A stretch of 64,000 nucleotides of DNA from Elmis aenea (GCA_947652605.1 OX393579.1:39066970-39130969), one strand, 5' to 3'; positions 22,399 to 33,493 are shown, numbered from the stretch's first letter. The notes: generated from the letters alone by a model not told the origin. Made by a program: numbers and translations.

Positions 22399-22990
22399 AA
22401 CACTTGCACAATGCTCTGCTTTTACACAAATCACTTGGAAAGTTCGAACGGTTTGGATCTTTTCAGACTTCGACATAGGTTCTGGTTGTCTAGCAGCTGG
22501 AGAACTTTTGCATTTTCGTGTAGTTGAAGCCTGACTGAATGCTCTTTGCAAATCTTTTAATTTCTTCTTCAACGGTTAAGATGCCCAAATCTCGATGAAG
22601 GTCGAAGGTTGGCATATCTGACAAACCAGGGAGCGTTAGGCATTTCATGTAACACCTTATTTTGGACAGTTTGTATCTTACGTATGTTTGCAATTTTTGC
22701 ACACCCCCATAGTTGTATTCCATACAACCATGTAGATCTAATAATTTGTTTGTAAATCAAAATTTTGTTGTATAGTGACAGTTTGGAATATTTACCAATA
22801 AACCAACTGTATTGTGCGGTTTTAATTTTAAACTCCTTTTCTTCTTTCTTATTGTTAGTAATATGTTCTTTCCACCTTAATTTAGCATCCAGAGTCATAC
22901 CAAAATACTTTGCAGTGTTTGAGTGTGGGACAATGGTTTCATTGATTGTTATTGCTGGAGAATTTCTTAATCTTTTAGGTCGTATAGACC
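22399..22990 (-). pseudogene. Jockey-clade LINE fragment (end of RT ORF)
   Basis: The minus strand reads RPKRLRNSPAITINETIVPH, then KYFGMTLDAKLRWKEHI, LSLYNKILIYKQIIRSTWLY and GIQLWGCAKIANIRKIQTVQ, then after a frame change DLGILTVEEEIKRFAKS. This is the conserved post-reverse-transcriptase region of Jockey-type ORF2, where K.LG..LD..L.W..H and YG..LWG are hallmarks. The upstream RT core is missing because the fragment stops at the palindrome beginning near 22975. The 3' edge is next to the TAA-flanked element. It is inactive. Confidence 0.9.
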
Positions 22991-23705
22991 TAAAATTAAC
23001 CGTTTTCGAGTAATTAATTTTTTCTCGAAAATTTTGAGCAATGTAGTATCTTGAAATGTGTGATGACCACCGAAATTCGTTTGGAAGTTATACTTCCGAT
23101 TCCGATAACTTTATACACGATTTCTATTGTTTAAAATTTTGAAATTTCATACAGAGTGTTTGCTACTTCTGGTCGAATTTGTTGAATTTAAAATTTCTAC
23201 GTAATTTCTTTTTTAACGTTAAATTTTAATTATTTTTGCGTACTCTGATACACAATTTCACGTCTATTAAAATAGTGTGGTACACTTTTCACGTAAATGA
23301 TTATTTCCCAAACTATCGCGATTTTAATGTCAATTGTTGGATTATATACAAAACTTCATGGTAGGCCATGGGGACAGACTGAAAAAAAATTTAACAATTA
23401 AAACGCAAAAATGACAATGTTAATGAAACTTTCTGTAAGAGCATTCAAATAAAATAAAAATTATAGGATTTAAAAAAATGTACTTAATAATACTAAAACC
23501 AACAAATTCGATCAAAAGCAACACACGCCCTGTATAAAATTTCAAAATTTTAAATAATACAAATCGTGTACGATAACTATCAAACGAATTTTGGTTGTCA
23601 CTCCACATTTCTTAAATATTGAACATTTTTGAAGGTACTACATGGCTCAAAATTTTCAAAAACAAGTGAATTACTCGAAAAAGGTTAATTTTAGGCCTAT
23701 ATGAC
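22975..23705. repeat. Palindrome from a CAGGGTG-family interior
   Basis: Arms at about 22975-23230 and 23440-23705 are inverse copies. Both contain CCTAAAATTAACC, CGAGTAATT and AAATTTTGAAATTT in mirrored order. The same sequence family recurs at 37375-37745 and 46690-46912. TACAGGGTGATACTTAAAAT at 23753 faces away to the right and may be an adjacent end. Confidence 0.7.
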
Positions 23706-24630
23706 CTTTCACATTTAGAGAGGAATCCAAAAATGTAATAAAATACAGGGTGATACTTAAAATAACTAGGTCGGTTGCCATAGCAAATAAACCGTAAAAA
23801 ACAACAAAGTGAAGTATACCATAAAGCGCAAAAAAGATAGCGATGCAACTTTTATGGAAAAAAAACCTTTTGTTGTTAAATCAATATTTTAGAAGATAAA
23901 AGCGGTACCTATTTCATACTTTTTTATATTAAAATTTAACATTTTTTATAAACTTTAAAGGTCTGTAACTCGATAACCATCGAGTTTTGGACTACGGTTT
24001 ATATAACAGTTTTTGCTTAAGGAACTCAAGGAACATGCTCCTTAAGTTTGGCCGTTTGATCATGCAACACATGTCCACTTAAATAATTACCAAAAAAAAA
24101 TTCAATATATTAAATTCTATACAACTAAATATATCATATATCCACTAATCCAGCGTTTTTCAACCTGTGGGCCGTAAGCAGCCTTCAGGTGTTCCACAGA
24201 TTTCTTACTACTCGTATGTTTTTAATTTTCCTTTTAAGAACTTATTGAACAAACTATTGGTCAAAATATCTACTATAAAACTACCTACTAGGCCAGCATA
24301 GCATAAATGCTTATACAATTATATATACAGTGTGCTGCGAAATTTGGGTGTTTTAAAAAGTTGCGCGACGATGAAAACTTTGAAAAACACTTTTGCTTTA
24401 GTTTTGAGGGATCAACATTTTTATCATTTTTTTGTACTTCCGAATTAAGACACTGACGGCGTCTTGAAGTTGCCACGCCATCGTGTTGTTTATTTAGATT
24501 TTTGTCAAGTTACATATTTCAAAATTGTACGAATGATTTTTGTAGGTAAAAAATTATCTTATTTATTATTTTGACAAAACTTCGCTTGGTATACTATTGT
24601 TGAATGTTGTTTTTAATAATCAAAAATCTC
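23706..24630. other. DNA with isolated transposon ends
   Basis: Contains CAGGGTGATACTT (about 23755), CAGCGTTTTTCAACC at 24151 (hAT-like) and TACAGTGTGCTGCGAAA (about 24326, Tc1-like). None has an identifiable partner end. No gene recognised. Confidence 0.35.
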
Positions 24631-24640
24631 GTATCATCTT

Positions 24641-24892
24641 TTTTTTTTTTTAATTGAGAGTTTAGGGACGCTTCGACAACTGAAGTCACTAGCGTCCGGG
24701 AGGAGGGGGCGGGGAACAAGGAAATGGTGGGTAAGGGTAGAGGGTAGGTGGAAGTACTGTCACAGCATTTGCCTATAGTAGATAGGGGAAACCACCTGAA
24801 ACCCCTACGATGACAGACGGCCGCGGGATTCGAACCCACGCTTCCCGATTTTACTTGCTAGGTTGCATACCAACCAGCCACCGAGCTCGGTA
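24641..24892 (-). mobile_element. tRNA-derived SINE with poly-A tail
   Basis: On the minus strand the head contains an A-box-like TGGCTGGTTGG (24880-24870) and a perfect B box GGTTCGAATCC (24836-24826), spaced as in a tRNA gene. A tRNA-unrelated body follows, then an A run (written as T at 24641-24651). GTATCATCTTTT flanks both sides (24631-24642, overlapping the A run, and 24893-24904), a 12-bp target duplication. It would be transcribed by RNA polymerase III if active and depends on a LINE for reverse transcription. The sequence is clean, suggesting a fairly recent insertion. Confidence 0.9.
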
Positions 24893-24904
24893 GTATCATC
24901 TTTT

Positions 24905-27084
24905 CATGATATTTAAACGGACGATAATAAGAAACTTTTATTAGTTAACTTGAATAAAGCAAACATTTCACAATAGCAAAATTGTTGACTCTTAAATTTT
25001 AATATTACAATGTTTTACCAAAGATTTTTAACACTACGGCGAAACAGAAAGCACGCCAGGCATTCCAAATGACGTCAGAGCAAACTCCCGCCCATTTTGA
25101 GCAAAGCGCGCGAAACTACACTGCAAGAAACCCAAATAAAGCAAAGTGATACAGCGCTAGCGAACACTGAAAATCATAGATTTAACACATATCGGACCGG
25201 CAGCATTATTGTGACTTTCAATGGTGCGTACACCTTAATTTCACATTCGTCAATTTTGCTTACGAATGTGAAATACAAAATTTCTGTGTATCATAAAATG
25301 TGGTACTGCAAAAAAAATTTAAAAACCATTTTTACTAAACACATTTTTTAAATGTCGGTTAAACCATTCTGTAATGACAGAGAAAATTGTTGTTTACTAG
25401 AACAGGTATAAAAAACCACACACAACGGCTTTTTTAAAACATGGCGTGCCATAAGTCGAAAGTACCTAATGAATGAATTTGAAAATCCATAGCGTTACCA
25501 TTTTTTCTAAAACCACCAATCGATATGTTTTTGACAAACTATTGAACGAGAAAAAGTATCCAATAAATGTAAGCCACCACAATTTATTTTTTTATTTTAA
25601 GACTACTCTGAGTGCTTCTAGAATCGTTTTAAAATTATTACACCAATTTAAATTACTTAAAAATTTATTTTAACTCAACTTAATTATTTATGGTTGACGT
25701 AGCTGTAATAAAAGCTTCAAGACCTTATCTAGTTACTTAATATTTATTGTCCATCATAATTTGAAGTCATTGAACGATTTTAACTTAAAAACTACTTGAT
25801 TAATTTGTTCAGTGAAGTACGCATGCCACTGGACCATGCGGTGTCCAAAACGTCAGAATCATCTCAGTCGCACAATAACAGTTTTCTAAACCAAAGCGTC
25901 GCTCTACTGACAGCGCGACGCCGCCGCACCGATAATCACAACGTTTTCGGTTTAATCTCAGCAGTTGCGAACTTCTTTTAACGAATAATTAAAGCTTAAA
26001 TCAAACTTGCCACCTAATTTAAATAACATAATTTAGGCAGTGTTGTGCACATCGTACAAAGTGATCCTAAATTAGATAAAAGGGGAAATTTGTTTTAACT
26101 AGATAATTACATTTACAACGAACGCATACTCTTTGGTTTTAGTTCTTTTAAAAACCTTATACCATTGCTAAGACTTAACTTTAACAAGTTTAAAACATAT
26201 ATACGTGCAACGGACAATGATCCATTTCTTAAACTGAGTTTATTTGCAATTTTACAGTGACAGTGCAATCACAAAATTCAATTAACTCGAGGGTAAGTCG
26301 TTAAAATTTAATTATATTCACGCAATAAAATTTTAAATTATAAAATAGTTTTGAAACATCTAATTTTATGCTAAATTTTGTAGTATTAGTATACAAAAGC
26401 AGCTGATAGTTTTGATATTATAATTCGTGTGAAAACGCGTTTAATTATTTACATTGAAATTTAGTCAAAACACTCAACTTTCTAATAACTTTTGATGAAA
26501 CTACCGTAATTTGTTGTTTATATTCAACAGGCTTACTACGCCCCTGCGTATGGTAAATAATACTGTTATTCTAAATTTCTTCTTGTTTATTTAAAAGAAG
26601 CCATAACGTTATTAATAACACGGTTTTAGTTACTATTGCAATAAATGATGGAAAACATCCTGTGTATAATCTTTAAAATGCATTTCTTTGGGTGTATGTG
26701 CATGCGTTTTTCAGGCTTAATGCATATTTTAACTGTAAATATTATTTAGTAGTGTATGTCATGTTTAATTTGATCAAATTAACCTTATTTCTCTGGAGCT
26801 ATAAATATTGTTTTTTTGGAAATTGGCCGTAAAGTTTAATAATAACCTAGTAAATATTGTGTTATCTATTTTCAATTTATTGCAAAATTATTTGCCAAGC
26901 TCGCATACGCTTCTGCCAAATAAACCATAAACCTTGTTAGGTTTGTAAAGCGTCTACATAAGATAATTATTTCATATTAAATAGTATGACTAGACATTTT
27001 ATAGAAATTCTAGGCATTATGTAAAAAACAGATTTTTATATTTTACCTGAGACTTTAATATATCACAGGATACAAATCTTTATA
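24905..27084. other. Least repeat-like stretch; possible host intergenic or 5' region
   Basis: No transposon ends or coding similarity seen over about 2.2 kb. A GC-richer patch lies at 25800-25980 and a palindromic TGACGTCA at 25070-25077. A possible tiny exon is given separately. A 61-codon frame at 25796-25981 has no recognisable domain. Confidence 0.35.
26258..26292 (+). other. Candidate small non-coding exon or transcription start
   Basis: TTTGCAATTTTACAG ends at 26257, like an acceptor site, and GTAAGT starts at 26293, a consensus donor. The 35 bp between could be a small 5' untranslated exon, or the ACAGTG at 26254-26259 could be an initiator. There is no independent support, and such pairs occur by chance in AT-rich DNA. 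Confidence 0.12.
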
Positions 27085-27261
27085 TACAGTGATGCGCAAA
27101 AGTATGGAAACAGACAAATATTTACAATACAATTGAAGATATTACAATGACATTTGGTATCCAAGCGTTATTGTATTTTCCGGATTTGATAAAAATATTG
27201 GTTGCGATTCGACTTCCGGTTCAACAGAAAACGGCCTCAAACTTTGAAATTTCATATAGAA

Positions 27262-27335
27262 CAGCGATTCTTAAACCGGGGCCGTGAGAGATTTTAAGGG
27301 AGGCCGCGAAAAATTTTTTTATTATCTTTTTATTT
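27262..27335 (+). repeat. hAT-like terminus, first of two direct copies
   Basis: CAGCGATTCTTAAACCGGGG followed by GCCGTGAGAG and GGCCGCGAAAAAT. A diverged copy in the same orientation is at 30629-30705, on the other side of the LINE. No matching right end was found for either. Confidence 0.5.
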
Positions 27336-27344
27336 TTATTTAGT

Positions 27345-27771
27345 CCTTCTACTGTGTAGGACTATTGAGTTGTGTTGTGCTGACTTTTTTTGTGTTTATC
27401 TGTCTTGTGCTAGCCTTTTTATGTCTTTCCATTTGATGTTTCTATCCGCTGCTGCTTTTTTAACTTCGTCGTGCCAGGTTTTTCTCGGTCTACCTCTTCT
27501 GTTTTCCCTGTGATCTTGCTTCATATGCTCTTCTAGTTAACCTTTCTTCTTGCATCCTATAAATGTGACCAACCATCCCAGCTGCCTTTCCTGTATTTTT
27601 GTTTCAACCGATTTTATCTTTAATTTTTCTCTATATGTTTCGTTTCTGATTTTATCTTTTTTGGTTTTCCCTTGGATTTTTCTTTAGAAAGCTCATTTCT
27701 GCTACATTCACTCGGCTACTATTTTTATTTGTGAGTGCCCACGTTTCACTTCCATATAAAAGTGCCGGAGT
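27345..27771 (-). pseudogene. LINE 3' end, distal half (split copy)
   Basis: Closely similar to 3955-4400. The minus strand reads LYGSETWALTNKN and AEMSFLKKN, then degenerate sequence to the 3' end. Its upstream continuation is not adjacent but lies at 30488-30622, the two halves having been separated by the TIR element at 27774-30485. Rejoining at the TA gives continuity with the copy at 3955-4810. Confidence 0.85.
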
Positions 27772-28786
27772 TAGGGGAGACCGGGGATAAAAGTAACATT
27801 TTTTTTGTTTTTATTTAATTTCTCATAGATTATTACAAATTTTTTACATCCAAATTGGTTTAATAATAGATTGGACATTTGTCTTGCTTCCAAGATATTT
27901 ATTTCGTGTGTTTCGTAAAGCAATTTTATTCAAAAATACACATTAGCAAAATGAAAAAATAAAAAAAATAAAAATATCTTTGGTACAATACAAAATGATA
28001 AGTGTATGGCATACCAGGTAAGGGCGGTCCCAAATTATTAAATTTATAAATATATAATAACTGTTTGTTTTATTTTTAAAAAATCTAACCGCCCTTAAAC
28101 TGACCGTCATTCATTAAATTAGTAAAAGAGGGTCAGGTTAAGTTGGGTTGGTTAAAGCTTTGTTTATATTAAGTAATAAATATTAAGTTAATAGAATAAA
28201 AACAATGGCGGCTGGTAGGAAAACCAAAAGTACCAGATCTTACCAATTTACATAGGTTTTATAATTTAAAATGCTATTTAAGAAATTATTTAGCTTTACA
28301 CACATTTCCATCATTAAACCGATATTATATACTGAGTTTTACAATTTAATAATTTGGGACTGCAGTTACCAGGTTTGCCAAGATTATAAGTACATATTTA
28401 AAAATGTGAATCAAAAAGATACAACAAACTGGAAAATTATTTCGACAACTCTTGTATATTCTCATCTACGAAGAAAGCCACCAATTATGTGCTTAGAGTG
28501 AACATGTGCAAGTGAAAACATTAATTGGGGTTGGTTGTAACACTTTGTTACTTTTGACCCCAACTGTACACAAAAAAAAAGTCAGGGAATCCACAATTAA
28601 CCACGATTCTAACGTCAAATTGTATTGCATCCACCAATAGCCTACTAAATTTAGAACAAAATAATATAGGTACTTTTTTGTTCCTATTTTAGAGATCGCC
28701 TAAAAGTTACTCGACGGATTAGACAACGCAGTAACTTTTAGGCGGCAAATAGTGACTCTGGCTGGCAAAAAGTTAACCTCTATGAC

Positions 28787-30337
28787 CAGGCCCGGACTGG
28801 CCATCGGGCAGTTCGGGCAAATGCCCGAAGGGCCGGTGCCCGAATGGGCCGGTCTAAGCTACGGGATTAATAAGTTCGGCGCTGAAGTATAAGGAGCGCA
28901 AAAATTATGATTATAACATTTGCCCGTTTAATACGGGCCGTATTCAATCTTAATATTTTTCTGGGGCTCCACAATACGCAATAGCGTCGTATGTTTGATC
29001 GCGCCACTCGTGCTTCAGAAATAGTCCCGATATTATCCGAACCCTGAAGCCTATAGCTATAGATGGCGTGTGTATGTGTAAATAGTAGTTTCATAATCTG
29101 CTTATTTTATAAAACACATTGTTTAACAAATAGATTCGTAATAAATATATTGATGCGAGTTTATTAAGTCTGTGTAAGTATTTACCATATAAAGCTTTTA
29201 GTGGGTAGTAAAAGTTGATGCATGCTCTAAAACTAATTTTAAGCTGGAAAAATATCAAGAAAAATTCATGACACTAGATGACAAATGCTGCCCGCGAACC
29301 CTAAAAATACGGCCCGCGCGATGTCAGACAATCCGCCATCTTGAATTCATACCAGATTATTTGCTTTTCACAAAAAAATTATATATATCTACATGTTTTG
29401 ACATTTCGAGTTTTTGTTGGTTCTCCACAAATCAAAGTCTCAAAAACACTTTTTTTTGGCCCGCCAAATATTCGAAGTTTAAAATTTGTCCCGCCTGGTC
29501 AAAACTTTGGGAACCCCTGCACTAGATTTTAGCGATTTTAGAAATATTCGCAAGAGTAAAGTGCCCGTATTATAGGTTTTCAAAAAAGTTTTTTTGGAAC
29601 TTTTTTAGAATTCTTAAAATACCTACTAGCACTTTACTCTTGCAAAAATATTTCTAAAATCGTTAAAATCTAATGTTATTTCAATTTTTATTGAATTTTT
29701 TTGAAACTTAAAATTAGTTTTAGACCATGCACCAACTTTTCCTAAGAATAAAATTTTTTGAGAGACCGATAATAAAAAGCTTTTCCATTTGTTGCAGTTT
29801 TTTTTTAATGTTAAAATTACTTGCTTCAAAAATAAAAATTGGAATTTTAACGTTAAATTTTACATTTGGTTTTATTTTTAATTCTAAATAATCTTTCCTC
29901 CTGAGGTTTTTTTGTACCTCTTCAATAAGGGCACATTACTCTTGTGAATATATCTGAAATAGGTAAAATTTAGTGTTGTATGAATTTTTATAAAATTTTT
30001 TCATCTTAAAATTAGTTTGAGGTAATGCACCAACTTTTATAAAGAACTAAAAAAGTTAACAATAAAATTCATAATAAAAAATTATTCCATTTTTTGCATT
30101 CTTTTTTAATGACGCTGTTTAGAGAATATAATGTAACGTGAAAAATGAATAAATTAGTTGTGAAAAGGAAAACTAATAGTCAAGTTTTAAAAAAAAAAAT
30201 ATCAAAAGTTGTTGATTTTTTAAATTTAAATCAATGATTGTTGATTTTTTAAATAAAAATCAAATTTTGACCAACCCTGGCTGTGGGCCTCTATAATCTG
30301 AATGCCCGGGCCGGTTTTTGTTCCCAGTCCGTCACTG
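28787..30337. mobile_element. hAT-type element, 1.55 kb
   Basis: The left end CAGGCCCGGACTGG and right end CCAGTCCGTCACTG are inverse and flanked by a perfect 8-bp duplication TCTATGAC (28779-28786 and 30338-30345). The interior carries three relatives of the AAAGTTGATGCATGCTCTA sequence found in TA elements and a nested hAT at 29280. No transposase recognised. Confidence 0.9.
29280..29519. mobile_element. Nested hAT fragment with one terminus lost
   Basis: The right end GGGAACCCCTG is followed by CACTAGAT (29520-29527), and the same octamer sits at 29272-29279 directly before the left boundary. The left boundary lacks CAGGGGTTCCC and begins GACAAAT, which matches about base 29 of the inverted right end. 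The terminal 28 or so bases of the left TIR therefore seem deleted up to the TSD. The uninterrupted target is seen at 12957. Confidence 0.8.
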
Positions 30338-30487
30338 TCTATGACAGATGAAAACTAGCAATGTAGGTAGGGAGCTGGACGTAACTTAACATTGCAAAAG
30401 CGTTTAGGGCGATATAAAACAAAAATTAAAGAAACTATAGGCACTGTTACAACCTACCCATGTTACTTTTATCCCCGGTCTCCCCTA

Positions 30488-30622
30488 CTACCTTTTTGAC
30501 CACTTCCACTTTTGTTCGTTTTGGGACTTCTTTATTTCCAAAAAATATTGTTCTTAAACTGTTAAATATTCTTCACACATTTCCTGTCCTTTCGCTTATT
30601 TTCTTGTCCATTCCTCCATTCT
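30488..30622 (-). pseudogene. LINE, proximal half of the split copy
   Basis: The minus strand reads GGMDKKISERTGNV and FNSLRTIFFGNKEVPKRT, then VEVVKKV, at which point the TIR element interrupts. It matches 4430-4560. The 5' side stops at CTCTATGAC, next to a hAT-like end. Confidence 0.85.
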
Positions 30623-30628
30623 CTATGA

Positions 30629-30705
30629 CAGCGATTCTTCACCGGGGGGCCTCGACCCCCTAGGAACCGTGAGAGGTTTTTAGGGGGCCGCGAAAAATGT
30701 ATAAA
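30629..30705 (+). repeat. hAT-like terminus, second direct copy
   Basis: CAGCGATTCTTCACCGGGGG, then CCGTGAGAGG and GGGGGCCGCGAAAAATG. It parallels 27262-27335. The preceding octamer TCTATGAC is the same octamer that flanks the hAT at 28787-30337. Confidence 0.5.
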
Positions 30706-31340
30706 ACGTTTTTACTTTTTAAAATATTGAAATCTTAAAAAAATACATTTTTTGCTCCTTATTTTATTTCGTTTCAAACTAGTTTCGTTTTGTATTAGTA
30801 ATCCGAGTTCTACAGTGATATGCAGTGCAGACCGTGGAAACGCACCGCTTACTAAAATAATGGGATAACAAATATGATGGACACAAAAAATTCAAATTAA
30901 GCGACAAAAATCTAATGTTATTACAAAAAAAAACTGTTCTTTACCTGATTACCAAACACGAGGTGCTTAGAGTTTTTATTTGCATCCTGTTTCTAACATT
31001 GGCCTAAATAATCCTATTGTATTAAGTTTAAAAACTTTAGTTTACTTAAATATTTAAAAGATACAGATTAAAAAAGGAGATTTGTTAAAAGATTTTTGTT
31101 CTTTCAAAATTTTCATAAAAATGTAAATTGCACGAAAACGGTTGATTGAAGAATGAACGTGTTTTATTTAAAATTTAAAAGTTTGTGTCCGTTTCCAGTT
31201 GAACCGCATGTCCAATTGCAACCTCAATTTTTTAATTAAATTCGAAAACTATGATAACGGTCAAATACCAAATGTCAATGTAATCTCTTCAATAGTTTTA
31301 TACATATTTGTCTGTTTCCATACTTTTGCGCAGCACTGTA

Positions 31341-32478
31341 TTTATGTAATGATAATACTACTAGTATTTACCGCCTGTATCTTATCATTGATAAAACAAA
31401 AACTGTGTTCTTTACGGTAGTAAACGATTATTGTAGAGATTTAAAACAAAAACCAAAAACAGGGCTCCTTATTTTTTTAAATAAATTCGTCACATTAAAT
31501 CCGATATTTCTTAAGAGTGCTTTACACAAGTAAGTCCTTATGCCACTGATTATTTAAAGCAACAATGGGTTTTTAAACTTTCACATGTTTTTTTTTTTAC
31601 AGTTTAACTGTATTTTTTTTTTTTTTAATTTGCGTCTTTCTAATATAACTAGGTAAGTGTTAATCAGAAAAATAATTCTGCTTAAGACTATAAAAAAGAG
31701 ATACCCCATGAATTTTAAAAACAAATTTTTTATATCAAGGAAACGTAAAGAAATGAAATTTTTTCGTCATCAAAAAGATTGCTTAATTAGGAACAACGTT
31801 GCTCTTTAAATAAAAAAGTACGTGGCAATTTTAAAATTAATTATTTTTTGCTTATTTTATCCAAACTGAACATAAAACATACCACTTAATTCAGGTCACT
31901 GTGGGGATCTTGCTTGATGAAAGAGATTCTGTCTATAATTACCAAAAAGTTACGTGTGCGTATAATAAAGGTCAGTCTGTAGCGATATTCAAATGTTTAA
32001 AAAAATATATACCTAGGTATATTAATATCTATAAACTAAAATTAAACTTAGGGTTATCGGATTTTATTTAATATCTGTGTTCAGTTTTAAAACTAAAACT
32101 TTTTGTACATTGTGAATACATAGAGTATTGATACCTATGTCAAATAAATTGGTTGCATTACTTTTTTTATTGCACACTTGAGTAAGAAAAATAACAAATG
32201 CTATTATTGATTTACGTAAATAAAATGTATGTGTCCATAAAAAATGAAAGTTTACTGTTATATCTTCGCAGCTAAGGATGCCATGAAAACACTGATATTA
32301 CTTTATGCGCAACAAAAAATCAGGTAACTATTTTTAAAACTACAACTATTGATATTAGTCAGATGAAAAAAAAAATTCATGTTTTGCTTAAATCAAGTCA
32401 ACAGTGCATTTTTTTTAACATCTGAATTTTGCAGCAAATTGAGCTTTAGTATATTTTACTTTCTGCCGTAGCTCCAAC
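31341..32478. other. Unassigned AT-rich DNA
   Basis: No gene, TIR pair or known repeat recognised. It contains long T runs (about 31590-31625). Confidence 0.45.
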
Positions 32479-33493
32479 TGAATCACCAAATTCGAAAAGG
32501 GCTCATGTCGGTTTTTGAATTTTTTTCAGGAGACAATAAAAACTGAATTTTCGCGACACTGTCTGGAATTTAAGAGCGCAGATTTTTTTATAAGTGCTTA
32601 CCATTGGACTGTGTAATAGCATACTAAAATGTTTTTTTCTAAATATACGAGTGCCGAAAAAACAGCTGCTACAGTTTTCCGAGATGAGTCCTTTTCGAAA
32701 TTAATCAAAGAGCTCGAGTGGTTTTATTAATAAAACAGAACAATTAATTGAAGACTGTCCGTTTAATTATTAAAAAACAAAAATAAGTAAAAAAAAAATA
32801 TTTTAAAAAAATTTACACAGTAAGTTTATCAAAAATCTTCTTCGATGTCTTCCTGAGGTTCTAAATTTGCAGTTGGCCAATCCAAAATCTTAAACTTCTT
32901 TACCCACATGATTTACATGGACAAGTCCCTGGATTTTTGCCTTTTTAATCATATTATGTTTGTATTTATCAACATTTCTTACACCTCTTTTTTTCTTTAT
33001 TCGTAATTCGTCCTCCGAACTGCTTGTTTCACTCATTTTAATAATTCAGTATTAATAAGTAAAAAAATAATAAAACTTCAAAACACTACTTGCAAAATCT
33101 TTTTAAACAATGTCACTGTACAAAATCTATATAAATAAAAGAAAGGTTTTCTTTTACTAAAATGATCCAAATACTGACAGAAATAATACATTAATTTGAT
33201 CTTATCCGACGATCTTATCCCCCTCTTCTACCACTATAAAGAAATGTGAGCAGTGATTGGTCAGTATTTGTAAGCTAGGTGTCTGCTATTGGTTTCGAAA
33301 AGGTCTCATCTCCTAGAGATGAGACCTTTTCGAAAATTGTTCCTGAGAGACATGTGTTTTTTACCACATTGGAGAACAGATATGAGTCCTTTTCGCTCAT
33401 GAAACATGAGTCTATACGTGAATATAAAGAATCAGTGAAAAAGTTATTTTTGGAAAAAAACCGACATGAGCCCTTTTCGAATTTGGTGATTCA
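32479..33493. mobile_element. TIR element with repeated ATGAGNCCTTTTCGAA motif
   Basis: Perfect 38-bp TIRs lie at 32479-32516 and 33456-33493, starting TGAATCACCAAATTCG. The motif ATGAGNCCTTTTCGAA occurs on the plus strand at 32684, 33319, 33382 (partial) and 33466, and on the minus strand at 32491 and 33293. Two of these form a perfect hairpin at 33293-33335. No clear target duplication and no transposase were seen, so the superfamily is unknown. Confidence 0.8.
33293..33335. repeat. Perfect hairpin, 20-bp arms, 3-base loop
   Basis: TTTCGAAAAGGTCTCATCTC (33293-33312) is exactly inverse to 33316-33335, with loop CTA. Confidence 0.95.

Larger units (their letters stand above)
27774..30485. 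mobile_element. 2.7-kb TIR element that splits a LINE
   Basis: The ends GGGGAGACCGGGGATAAAAG and CTTTTATCCCCGGTCTCCCC are inverse. TA flanks both sides (27772-27773 and 30486-30487), and the interrupted LINE resumes exactly outside. A 76-codon frame at 28271-28501 has no recognisable motif and may or may not be a decayed product. The superfamily is undetermined. A TTA/CTA reading of the flanks would be compatible with a 3-bp duplication. Confidence 0.85.
27087..31338. mobile_element. Tc1-like element, 4.25 kb, filled with later insertions
   Basis: After a TA at 27085-27086 the end CAGTGATGCGCAAAAGTATG is mirrored at 31338 by CATACTTTTGCGCAGCACTG and TA. The inverted arms are about 180 bp (27087-27265 and 31150-31338). 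The interior contains no transposase but holds a LINE, a 2.7-kb TIR element and two hAT elements, each annotated separately. Confidence 0.88.

Noticed and set aside
24820..24892. Functional tRNA gene on the minus strand
   Set aside because: A and B boxes are present but the acceptor stem does not close, and the unit continues into a body and poly-A tail with a TSD: a SINE.
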